A DNA stretch of 64,000 bases from the NCBI RefSeq assembly GCF_000931445.1, contig NZ_CP010849.1, positions 3,100,001-3,164,000 on the forward strand, given 5' to 3'. Under the pieces are notes generated by a model. The model made no database searches and was not told the DNA's origin. It saw nothing but the letters and a program-made list of their open reading frames with translations. Shown here in pieces: positions 16,504-24,226 of this stretch (position 1 is the stretch's first letter; the number at the start of each line of letters is the position of its first letter). This stretch comes from Streptomyces cyaneogriseus subsp. noncyanogenus (lineage in GTDB: Bacteria; Actinomycetota; Actinomycetes; Streptomycetales; Streptomycetaceae). The position numbers were made by a program, and so were the translations under genes.

Positions 16504-16661
16504 CTCACGTAAGTGACACCGACCCGCCATGCTCGCCTCGCGGCAAGTGGTCGCTCGTAGCGACGAAGGTTGGGCCCGGGGGCTTGGATCGGGCCGGTGT
16601 CACGTCCAGGCTAACAAACGGATCCGGTACGCCATTCCCGTCCGCTCGATCCCGCCGGATC

Positions 16662-18968
16662 TCAGTCCCGCAACAGGTCCGGCACCCCCGCCGCGTCGGG
16701 CTCGTCCCGCTGCCCGGAGACGACCGTGAGCTGCTGGGTGGCGCGGGTCAGGGCGACGTAGAGCACCCGCAGGCCGGCCGGCGACTCGTCGGCGATCTCG
16801 GCCGGGGAGACGACGAGCGTCGCGTCGTACTCCAGGCCCTTGGCCTCCAGGCTGCCGAGCGCCACCACCCGGTCCCCGAGCCCCGCCAGCCAGCGCCGGG
16901 CCTCCTCGCGGCGCTGCATGGCCACGACGACGCCGACCGTGCCGTCGACCCGCTCCAGCAGCCGCGCGGCCTCCTCGCGGACGGTCTGTCCGAGCGAGTC
17001 GCCCGCGACCGTGAAGCGGGGCTCCACGCCGGTGGAGCGCACCGCGGACGGCGGTTCGGAGCCGGGCATGGCCAGGGCCAGCACCCGGGAGGCCAGGTCG
17101 GCGATCTCGGCCGGGTTGCGGTAGTTCACGGTGAGGCGGAAGCGGCGGCGCGGGCGGCTGCCGAGGGCCTCGTCGCGGGCCGCGGCGGCCTCGTCGGGGT
17201 CGGACCAGGAGGACTGGGCTGGGTCGCCGACGATCGTCCAGGTGGCGTGCCGGCCGCGCCGGCCCACCATCCGCCACTGCATCGGCGTGAGGTCCTGGGC
17301 CTCGTCGACGATGACGTGCGCGTACTCGGTGCGCTCCTGCGCCAGCCGCTCGGCCCGCTCCCACTGGGTCTCCTCGCGCACCGGCATCAGCTCCTGGAGG
17401 CCGGTGAGCTGGTCCAGCGGGTCCATCTCGCGCTTGCGGCGGGGCCGGGCGGGGGCGCCGAGGATGGCCTGGAGCTCGTCCAGCAGCGCGATGTCGTGCA
17501 CGGAGTACCCCTCGCGCTGGAGCGAGCGGGCGACCTTGCGGACCTCGCCGGGGTTGAGGACCCGCCGGGACCAGCGGCCCAGCCGCTTGTCGTCCGCCAT
17601 GGCCGCCAGCACCTCCCGCGGGGTCAGCTCGGGCCACCAGGCGTCGAGGAACGCGACGAAGGCGTCCTCGCTCGTGACGTCCTCGTCGAAGGAGGAGCGC
17701 AGCTCGGCGGCGAGCTCGGGGTCGGTGTGGCGGCCGGCGGCGCCGGACCTGCCCCACAGCGCGTCCAGCAGCAGCTTGCGGGCGCGGGGGCGCAGCAGGT
17801 TCACGGGGGCGGTGCCGCCGAGGGCGGTGCGGCGGATCTCCGCCAGCTCCTCGGCCTCCAGTTCGAGCCGGCGGCCGAAGGCGACGACGCGCAGCCGGTC
17901 CGGCGAACCGTTCCGCTCCAGGGCGCCGCGCGCGGCCCTGCGCAGCACCTTCAGCATGCGGGAGGAACCCTTGGCGCGGGCCACGGACGGGGAGTCGTAC
18001 AGCGTGGCCTCCGCCCCGTCCACCAGGGAGCCCATGGCGCGGATGGCGACCTGGCCCTCCTCGCCGAGGGAGGGCAGCACGCCCTCGGTGTAGGCGACCA
18101 GGAGAGGGGTCGGGGAGACGATCAGGATGCCGCCCGCGTAACGGCGCCGGTCCTGGTAGAGCAGGTAGGCCGCGCGGTGCAGGGCCACGGCGGTCTTGCC
18201 GGTGCCGGGGCCGCCCTCGACGTAGGTCACGGAGGCGGCGGGGGCGCGGATGACCAGGTCCTGCTCGGCCTGGATGGAGGCGACGATGTCCCGCATGGTG
18301 TGGCCGCGGGACCGGCCGAGGGCGGCCATCAGCGCGCCGTCGCCGATGACGGCCAGCTCCCGGCCGTCCAGGCGCGCCGTCAGCTCGGGGCGCATCAGGT
18401 CGTCCTCGACGCCGAGGACCCGCCGCCCCTTGGAGCGGATGACACGGCGGCGCACCACCCGTCCGGGGTCGACCGGGGTGGAGCGGTAGAAGGGGGCGGC
18501 GGCGGGGGCCCGCCAGTCGATGACCAGCGGGGTGTAGTCCTCGTCCAGGACGCCCATACGGCCGATGTGGAGGGTCTCGGCGATGTCGGCCGTGCCGTCC
18601 TCGCGCACGGCACCCTCGGCCGGTTCCACGGCGGTGTACGCGCCGTCGGGGCCCTTCTTGCCGTCCTTGCCGAGCAGCAGGTCGATCCGGCCGAAGAGGA
18701 AGTCCTCGTACTCGCTGTGCAGGCGGTTGAGGTGGATGCCCGCGCGGAAGACCTGCGCGTCGCGTTCGGCGAGCGCGCCGGGTGTGCCGACCTGGCCGCG
18801 CCGGGCCGCGTCGTTCATCAGGAACTCGGCCTCGTGGATCTTCTCCTCGAGGCGGTGGTACACCCGGTCCAGGTGTTCCTGTTCGATACGGATCTCTCGT
18901 TCGCGGACGGAGTCGTGACCGTCCGGTACCGAGTCGACCGCCGATACCTGTTGCGCCTGTGCGGCCAC
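16662..18968 (-). CDS. helD: HelD-like superfamily 1 helicase (UvrD-related), RNA polymerase recycling factor family
   Basis: This 768-residue ATPase has an N-terminal helical arm (about 20-100, REIRIEQEHLDRVYHRLEEKI then LHSEYEDFLFGRIDLL) that is characteristic of HelD rather than UvrD. Walker A is GGPGTGKT (252-259). Walker B is VIVDEAQDL, and later helicase motifs include GDPAQSSW, VNYRNPAEIA and VLYVALTRA. HelD proteins bind RNA polymerase and release it from stalled or DNA-bound complexes, and some give rifampicin tolerance. The GTG start at 18968 has AAGGGGG just upstream. It is monocistronic with its own terminator. A DNA helicase role cannot be excluded. Confidence 0.85.
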   Translation of the reverse strand: MAAQAQQVSAVDSVPDGHDSVREREIRIEQEHLDRVYHRLEEKIHEAEFLMNDAARRGQVGTPGALAERDAQVFRAGIHLNRLHSEYEDFLFGRIDLLLGKDGKKGPDGAYTAVEPAEGAVREDGTADIAETLHIGRMGVLDEDYTPLVIDWRAPAAAPFYRSTPVDPGRVVRRRVIRSKGRRVLGVEDDLMRPELTARLDGRELAVIGDGALMAALGRSRGHTMRDIVASIQAEQDLVIRAPAASVTYVEGGPGTGKTAVALHRAAYLLYQDRRRYAGGILIVSPTPLLVAYTEGVLPSLGEEGQVAIRAMGSLVDGAEATLYDSPSVARAKGSSRMLKVLRRAARGALERNGSPDRLRVVAFGRRLELEAEELAEIRRTALGGTAPVNLLRPRARKLLLDALWGRSGAAGRHTDPELAAELRSSFDEDVTSEDAFVAFLDAWWPELTPREVLAAMADDKRLGRWSRRVLNPGEVRKVARSLQREGYSVHDIALLDELQAILGAPARPRRKREMDPLDQLTGLQELMPVREETQWERAERLAQERTEYAHVIVDEAQDLTPMQWRMVGRRGRHATWTIVGDPAQSSWSDPDEAAAARDEALGSRPRRRFRLTVNYRNPAEIADLASRVLALAMPGSEPPSAVRSTGVEPRFTVAGDSLGQTVREEAARLLERVDGTVGVVVAMQRREEARRWLAGLGDRVVALGSLEAKGLEYDATLVVSPAEIADESPAGLRVLYVALTRATQQLTVVSGQRDEPDAAGVPDLLRD

Positions 18969-19346
18969 CGGGCCCCCTTCTGACGTGCTGGGCAGCCGTC
19001 AACCGTACGCGAAGGGAGCCGGTGGAGGCTACGCGCGGCCCCCGACGGGCCGCTTCCCGCCGGCGGGCGGGACCGCCCGGCGGCCCGGCCGCCCGGGGCG
19101 GGGGCGGCGCCGTCGCGCCCGGCCGTGCGCGGGCGCGGCACCCGGCGGCCCCCTCGCGTCCACCCGGGGAGGACGCGTCCGCCGGGGCCTGTCGTGCGGA
19201 TCGTGCCGGTCTCGCGGGGCCCGGCGCCGGTCCTGGTCCGGCCCTGCGCCGGTCCTCGTCCGGCCCGGCGCCGGTCCTGGTCCGGCCCGGTCCGGACTGA
19301 TCTGGCCCGACCCGGCCCGATACGGCCTGATCCGGAGGAAAGGATC
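18969..19346. other. Gene-free gap with low-complexity repeats between HelD-like and CGNR genes
   Basis: These 378 bases show no frame with convincing codon bias. The left part should carry the HelD-like promoter. The right part (19218-19320) is built from CCGG/GGTCC-rich tandem repeats, listed separately. Confidence 0.6.
19218..19283. repeat. Three tandem 22-bp repeats
   Basis: Three head-to-tail copies of a 22-base unit begin GGCCCGGCGCCGG and end TCC (19218-19239, 19240-19261, 19262-19283). The first and third are identical and the middle one differs at two positions. A partial fourth copy and looser GGCCCGA repeats follow up to about 19320. They lie just beyond the stop of the CGNR gene. 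Confidence 0.8.
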
Positions 19347-19940
19347 CTAGGCCCGGGCGAGGGCGACGCGGCGGCGGTGGCGGGCGACGCGTTCGCGGTT
19401 GCCGCAGATCTCGCTGGAGCACCAGCGCCTGCGGCGCCCCCGGGAGGTGTCCAGGTAGACGATGGGGCAGTTGTCGCCCTCGCACTGCCGCAGGCGCGCC
19501 CGTGCGACCGGGTCGGTGAGCAGGTCCACGGCGTCCCGGGCGATCGCGCCGAGCAGCGCGGCCGGCTCGGGCGGCTGCGCCAGCTGCCGGATCAGTGTGC
19601 CGTCGTCGCCGCGGACCGCGCGGGGGGCGGGGGGCGCGGCGCGGGCGGTGTCGTTCACGCGGGCGAGGGCGCGGTCGTGGGGCTCGGTGCCGGGTGCGGG
19701 CCGGCCGCGCAGCAACGGGCCGAGCTGCGCGCGCAGTTCGCGGAAGGCGGCCGGCCAGGAGGGGTCGGCGTGGGCCAGGGGGGTGCCGGGCGGGACCAGT
19801 CCGGAGCCGGTGATCCAGGCGCGCAGGACCGCCACGGAGCCGAGCCGTTCGGTGGGGTGGGCCGTGGCGAGGAGGTCCAGGCAGATCCGCCCGGTGTCGA
19901 ACCGCAGTTCGTAGGGGGCCGTGGCCGAACCCAGTGCCAT
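19347..19940 (-). CDS. CGNR zinc-finger protein (ABATE-type)
   Basis: This 197-residue protein has an N-terminal ABATE-like domain (YELRFDTGRICLDLLATAHPTERL) and a C-terminal CGNR treble-clef zinc finger. The metal ligands are in CEGDNCPIVYLD and WCSSEICGNRERVARHRRR. CGNR proteins are thought to be stress-linked DNA- or RNA-binding regulators in actinobacteria, with no fixed target. It follows nnaR in the same direction, but a palindrome between them suggests separate transcripts. Confidence 0.87.
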   Translation of the reverse strand: MALGSATAPYELRFDTGRICLDLLATAHPTERLGSVAVLRAWITGSGLVPPGTPLAHADPSWPAAFRELRAQLGPLLRGRPAPGTEPHDRALARVNDTARAAPPAPRAVRGDDGTLIRQLAQPPEPAALLGAIARDAVDLLTDPVARARLRQCEGDNCPIVYLDTSRGRRRRWCSSEICGNRERVARHRRRVALARA

Positions 19941-20033
19941 GTGCCTGTCACCGCCTAAGGTCGCCCCGGTGAGGAGCCGGCAAGGAAGGGCAGCGGGAGC
20001 CGGGGTACCGAACCGCTCCCTCTACAGTGCCTG

Positions 20034-20049
20034 CCCGCTCCGGAGCGGG
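20034..20049 (-). terminator. Palindrome, probable terminator after nnaR
   Basis: CCCGCTCCGGAGCGGG is a perfect 16-base palindrome (6-bp stem, CCGG loop) 32 bases after the nnaR stop. There is no T-run, which is usual for Streptomyces terminators. A protein-binding role for the palindrome is also possible. Confidence 0.45.
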
Positions 20050-20080
20050 TAACCCCTCCCGCGCGGCCGGTGCGTCCGCC

Positions 20081-21232
20081 TCAGGCGTCGGCGTACTTGG
20101 CGTCGGCGGCCGGGTCCAGCGCCAGCCGGTAGCCGCGCTTGACGACGGTCTGGATCAGCTTCGGCGCCCCGAGGGCCGTGCGCAGCCGGGCCATCGCCGT
20201 CTCCACCGCGTGCTCGTCGCGCCCGGCGCCCGGCAGCGCGCGCAGCAGCTCCGCGCGGGGCACGACCCAGCCGGGCCGCCGGGACAGGGCCCGCAGCAGC
20301 GCCATCCCGGCGGGGGGTACGGGCCTGAGCTCGTCGTCGACCAGCACGGCGTGCCCGCGGATCTCCAGCCGGTGCCCGGCGATGGGCAACGCCCGTGCGC
20401 GGGCCGGGAGTTCCCGGCACAGCAGTTGGACGAGGGGGCCGAGGCGGAAGCGCTCGGGCTGGACGGTGTCCACGCCGTGCGCCTGGAGCGGCAGCGCGGT
20501 GACCGGGCCGACGCAGGCCGGCAGGACGTCATGACCGAGGGCGGTGAGCAGCGCGGGCAGCAGGCCGCGCTCCTCGGCGCGGTTCAGCAGGGACGCGGCG
20601 GCGGGCGCGCTGGTGAAGGTCAGGGCGTCCACACCGCGGGAGACGGCGGCGTCCAGCAGCCGGTCGACGGGGCCGAGGTCCTCCGGCGGCAGCCACCGGT
20701 AGACCGGCACCCCGACGACCTCGGCGCCGCCCGCCCGCAGCGCCTCCACGAACCCGGGCAGCGGCTCGCCGTGCAGCTGGACGGCGATCCGGCGGCCGTC
20801 GACGCCCTCCTCCAGCAGCCGGTCGAGCACCTCGGCCATGGACTCGGACGACGGCGACCACTGTTCGGTCAGCCCGGCGGCCCGCACCGCGCCCTTGACC
20901 TTGGGGCCGCGCGCCAGCAGCTCCACGGACCGCAGCCGGTCCAGCAGTGCCTCGCCCAGCCCCCATCCGTCGGCGGCCTCGACCCAGCCCCGGAACCCGA
21001 TCGCGGTGGTGGCCACGACCACGTCGGGCGCCTGGTCGATGAGCTGCTTGGTGGCGGCGAGGAGCTCGCTGTCGTCGGCGAGGGGCACGATCCGCAGGGC
21101 GGGGGCGTGCAGGACGGCGGCTCCGCGCCGCTGGAGGAGGGCCCCCAGTTCGTCGGCCCGGCGGGCGGCGGTCACCCCTACGGTGAAGCCGGCCAGGGGG
21201 CCGTGGTCGGGTCGCTGCTGTTCGTCGTCCAT
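20081..21232 (-). CDS. nnaR: NnaR: uroporphyrinogen-III synthase-like domain fused to an OmpR-type DNA-binding domain
   Basis: The 383-residue protein joins a HemD-like domain (about 12-265, GFTVGVTAARRADELGALLQRRGA; DALTFTSAPAAASLL) to a winged-helix DNA-binding domain (about 285-375, GHAVLVDDELRPVPPAGMALLRAL; DEHAVETAMARLRTALG; VKRGYRL). This architecture next to narK is that of NnaR (SCO2958), described in S. coelicolor as a nitrate/nitrite assimilation regulator acting with GlnR. The HemD domain may sense a ligand rather than make uroporphyrinogen III. It lies 98 bases downstream of narK on the same strand; that spacer holds two alternative hairpins. Confidence 0.9.
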   Translation of the reverse strand: MDDEQQRPDHGPLAGFTVGVTAARRADELGALLQRRGAAVLHAPALRIVPLADDSELLAATKQLIDQAPDVVVATTAIGFRGWVEAADGWGLGEALLDRLRSVELLARGPKVKGAVRAAGLTEQWSPSSESMAEVLDRLLEEGVDGRRIAVQLHGEPLPGFVEALRAGGAEVVGVPVYRWLPPEDLGPVDRLLDAAVSRGVDALTFTSAPAAASLLNRAEERGLLPALLTALGHDVLPACVGPVTALPLQAHGVDTVQPERFRLGPLVQLLCRELPARARALPIAGHRLEIRGHAVLVDDELRPVPPAGMALLRALSRRPGWVVPRAELLRALPGAGRDEHAVETAMARLRTALGAPKLIQTVVKRGYRLALDPAADAKYADA

Positions 21233-21272
21233 GGCTCTCGTCCCGCTTCGGTCATCCGCGCTCAGGTGTCGT

Positions 21273-21299
21273 ACGAGCCTGTCAACGGCTCGTGACAGG
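21273..21299. promoter_or_regulatory. Interlocked alternative hairpins between narK and nnaR
   Basis: Two perfect 7-bp stems share bases and cannot form together. One is ACGAGCC/GGCTCGT (21273-21293, loop of 7) and the other CCTGTCA/TGACAGG (21278-21299, loop of 8). They lie 40-67 bases upstream of the nnaR start and 30-60 bases after the narK stop. They could be a terminator-antiterminator pair setting the narK to nnaR ratio, or overlapping protein sites. Confidence 0.5.
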
Positions 21300-21330
21300 A
21301 TCGGATCGGATCCATGTCCCCCGTGTTACG

Positions 21331-22713
21331 TCACACCTCGGCGTAGCTCAACTCCGCCTTCCCCCCGGTCGCGGTGGGGGTGGCGCCCCTGGCGGCCGGG
21401 CGGCGAAGGTATACGGCCCAGGTCACGGCGAAGCAGGCGGCGTAGAAGACGAGGAAGGCGACGAAGGCGCCGGTGCCGGTGCCGTAGGAGAGGAACGACT
21501 GCCGGAAGGCGAGGTTGATGCCGACGCCGCCGAGCGCGCCGACCGCGCCGATCAGGCCCATGGAGGCACCGGAGAGCCGGCGTCCGTAGCGGGCGGCCTC
21601 CTCCCCCGTCAGGCCCCGCGCCAGGGCCTTGCGCTGGAAGATGCCCGGGATCATCTTGAACGTGGAGCCGTTGCCGAGCCCGCTGAGCACGAACAGCACC
21701 ACGAAGGCGACGGTGAACAGGCCGAGCGACTCCCGCATGGCGGCGGCGACGAGGACCGCGGTGGCCGCCGCCATGGCGACGAAGTTCCACAGCGTGATCC
21801 GCGCCCCGCCGTACCGGTCGGCGAGCGAGCCGCCCAGCGGCCGGATCAGCGAGCCGAGCAGCGGGCCGATGAAGGTGACGTACGCGGCCTCCAGCGGCGT
21901 ACGGCCGAACTGGTTCTGCAGGACCTGCCCGAAGGCGAAGCTGTAACCGATGAACGAGCCGAACGTGCCGACGTAGATGAACGACATGATCCAGGTGTGG
22001 GCGTCCCGCGCGGCGTCCTTGGCGGCGCCGGTGTCGTTCTTCACGGACGCGATGTTGTCCATGCGGAGCCAGGCGAGGGTGGCCGCGACGACGACGAGCG
22101 GGATGTAGATGCCGAGCAGCACGCGCGGGCCGCCGCCGGCCCCGATGATCGCGAGGGCGGCGAGCTGGATGACGGGCACGCCGATGTTGCCGCCGCCGGC
22201 GTTCAATCCCAGGGCCCAGCCCTTCTTCCGGAGCGGGAAGAAGGCGTTGATGTTGGTCATGGAGGAGGCGAAGTTGCCGCCGCCGATGCCCGCGAGCAGG
22301 CCGACGAGGAGGAAGGTGGTGAAGGAGGTGCCGGGCTCCATCACCGTGAAGGCCGCGACGGTGGGCACGAGGAGGAGCGCGGCCGAGATCACCGTCCAGT
22401 TCCGGCCGCCGAAGACGGCGATGGCGAAGGTGTAGGGGACCCGCACCACCGCGCCGACCAGGGTGACCACCGAGGTGAGCAGGAACTTGTCGGCCGGGGT
22501 CAGCCCGTACTCCGGGCCCATGAAGAGCACCAGCACCGACCACAGGGTCCACACCGAGAAGCCGATGTGCTCGGAGAGCACGGAGAAGAGCAGGTTGCGC
22601 CGGGCGACCTTCTCCCCCGTCTCCTTCCAGAACGTCTCGTCCTCGGGGTCCCAGTGCTGGATCCAGCGGCCACCCCTGTCCGGGGGTGCGGACGTTGTGC
22701 TCGGGGCTGTCAT
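21331..22713 (-). CDS. narK: Nitrate/nitrite transporter NarK
   Basis: This 460-residue major facilitator has 12 predicted membrane segments. The nitrate-porter signatures are present: GIGGGNFASSMTNINAFFP in the first half and GNGSTFKMIPGIF in the second half. A hydrophilic leader (IQHWDPEDETFWKETGEKVARRNLLFS) resembles other actinobacterial NarK proteins. It moves nitrate and/or nitrite across the membrane. The ATG at 22713 has GGAGG about 6 bases upstream. A GlnR-like box about 80 bases upstream and the downstream nnaR gene point to nitrogen control. Confidence 0.92.
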   Translation of the reverse strand: MTAPSTTSAPPDRGGRWIQHWDPEDETFWKETGEKVARRNLLFSVLSEHIGFSVWTLWSVLVLFMGPEYGLTPADKFLLTSVVTLVGAVVRVPYTFAIAVFGGRNWTVISAALLLVPTVAAFTVMEPGTSFTTFLLVGLLAGIGGGNFASSMTNINAFFPLRKKGWALGLNAGGGNIGVPVIQLAALAIIGAGGGPRVLLGIYIPLVVVAATLAWLRMDNIASVKNDTGAAKDAARDAHTWIMSFIYVGTFGSFIGYSFAFGQVLQNQFGRTPLEAAYVTFIGPLLGSLIRPLGGSLADRYGGARITLWNFVAMAAATAVLVAAAMRESLGLFTVAFVVLFVLSGLGNGSTFKMIPGIFQRKALARGLTGEEAARYGRRLSGASMGLIGAVGALGGVGINLAFRQSFLSYGTGTGAFVAFLVFYAACFAVTWAVYLRRPAARGATPTATGGKAELSYAEV

Positions 22714-22788
22714 GACGCCTCCACGGTGCTCCGGAGCTCGACTGGCTTCCGAAGCTAGGGAGGGCGCGTTTCGGCCCTGTGGCGGTGG

Positions 22789-22815
22789 GTGACCGGAAGG
22801 GAACGTTGCTCTCAC
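22789..22815. promoter_or_regulatory. GlnR-box-like sequence upstream of narK
   Basis: GTGAC-N6-GGAAC-N6-CTCAC runs at 22789-22815. The first two half-sites fit the GlnR pattern gTnAC-N6-GaAAC with one deviation, and the third is a weak further half-site at the same 11-base period. It starts 76 bases upstream of the narK start codon. GlnR is the global nitrogen regulator in Streptomyces, and nitrate genes are among its targets. Confidence 0.55.
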
Positions 22816-22909
22816 GCCGCGGGGCCGCGGGATGAGAGGAGGCTGCCGGGCCCGGCCCCCGGCCCCGCGCGCGGCGGGCGGGGTGCCCCGGGCCCCGGCG
22901 GCCCCGGCC

Positions 22910-24226
22910 CTACGCCCTGCGGTGTCCCGCCGCCGGGGCGGGAGTGCTGCCGTCCGGCCACAGCCGCGGCCTGCGCTTGGCGGCGATGTCCTCCATCCAC
23001 CCGAACCAGACGACACAGCCGCCGATGAGCACCCAGGTGAACACCAGGACCGGCCACGGGCTGTCCAGCAGCCAGGAGAAGTGCTCCCCCAGCACGTCGA
23101 CGCCCCAGAGCTGGTCCCACATGGTCGCGGCGGCCAGGATGCACACGTTGTGCCAGAGGTAGATGGTGACGGCGCGCGAGTTGAGCAGGGTGATCAGCCG
23201 GTCCCAGCGGCGCAGCCGGCGCGGCCACTCGTTCCAGGTGGGGCTGATGTGCAGCAGCAGCATCACCGTGCCGAGGGACCACAGGGCCTCGGCGAAGGGG
23301 ATGCTGTCGAGGTCGTGGCCGGTCCGGAAGTCGTGGTTCAGGGCGTACCACAGGCCCACGCACGCGATGATCGGCGCCACGGACGGGACGACGTACCGGG
23401 GAACGCGCTGGAAGACGCCTTCCCGGTAGGCCATGCCGAGGACCCAGCACGCCCCGAAGGTGCTGAAGTCGTCGACGGCGGAGGGGAGGCGCTCGCCGGG
23501 CAGCTCCAGGTAGCCGAACTCGAGGGCGGCCGCCAGGGCGACCGGCGCCAGGATCGTCACCCACGGCACGACCCGCAGGGCGCGCAGCAGCAGCGGGGAG
23601 AGCAGCACGTACCAGAGGTAGGCGCGGATGTACCACAGCGGTCCGGCCAGTTCGGCGGCCCAGTCGTCGCCGAGGACGCCGTGGATGCCCTGGACTCCCT
23701 CGGCGTAGGGCGGGTCGCTCAGCGGCAGGATCCAGAACGCCAGGTGGAACCACCACCAGCCCGGGTGCTCCTCGCCGTCCGGGCCCCAGCCCTGGAGCAG
23801 CATGCCGGTCACGCCCACCGCCCCGAGCAGCCACAGCGGCGGCAGCAGGCGGCGCATCCGGCTGCGCACGACCTGGACCGCGGGGCGCTTGAGGGAGCGG
23901 GCCATGAGGTTGCCCGCGAGGGCGAACATCACGCCCATGGACGGGAACAGGACGGGCAGCCAGGCCCAGCCCGTCAGGTGGTACAGGACCACCCGGAAGA
24001 GGGCCAGCGCGCGCAGCAGGTCGAAGTAGCGGTCCCGGACGGGGGCGCGCCGGGCCGGTGCCGCGCCGTCCACCGGATCGGTGGCCGGCGCGGTCGCCGG
24101 CGAGGCGGTCGGCGGGATGGTCTGCGCCCCGGGGGGCGGCACGGGTGAAGCGGTCACGACCGGGGCTTTCTGGGTGGTGGTACTCGGGGCTGTGGGCACG
24201 GGGCCGGGGTGGTGCGGGGTCGTCAT
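22910..24226 (-). CDS. Membrane acyltransferase (acyltransferase 3 family) of the mat operon
   Basis: A Pro/Thr-rich cytoplasmic leader (about 1-60) precedes a polytopic acyltransferase-3 domain in this 438-residue protein. RYFDLLRALALFRVVLYHLTGW (65-86) holds the family's catalytic-type His, and about 10 membrane helices follow. Its ATG at 24226 overlaps the matB stop (ATGA). Known relatives O-acetylate or succinylate surface polysaccharides; IcaC of the staphylococcal ica locus is a functional parallel. Here it probably decorates or helps export the MatAB polymer. That role is inferred from coupling only. Confidence 0.85.
   Translation of the reverse strand: MTTPHHPGPVPTAPSTTTQKAPVVTASPVPPPGAQTIPPTASPATAPATDPVDGAAPARRAPVRDRYFDLLRALALFRVVLYHLTGWAWLPVLFPSMGVMFALAGNLMARSLKRPAVQVVRSRMRRLLPPLWLLGAVGVTGMLLQGWGPDGEEHPGWWWFHLAFWILPLSDPPYAEGVQGIHGVLGDDWAAELAGPLWYIRAYLWYVLLSPLLLRALRVVPWVTILAPVALAAALEFGYLELPGERLPSAVDDFSTFGACWVLGMAYREGVFQRVPRYVVPSVAPIIACVGLWYALNHDFRTGHDLDSIPFAEALWSLGTVMLLLHISPTWNEWPRRLRRWDRLITLLNSRAVTIYLWHNVCILAAATMWDQLWGVDVLGEHFSWLLDSPWPVLVFTWVLIGGCVVWFGWMEDIAAKRRPRLWPDGSTPAPAAGHRRA

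Noticed and set aside
18782..19350. Overlapping plus-strand ORFs between the HelD-like and CGNR genes
   Set aside because: They are Arg/Pro/Gly-rich with no domain, run through the tandem repeats, and partly lie antisense to the HelD-like gene.
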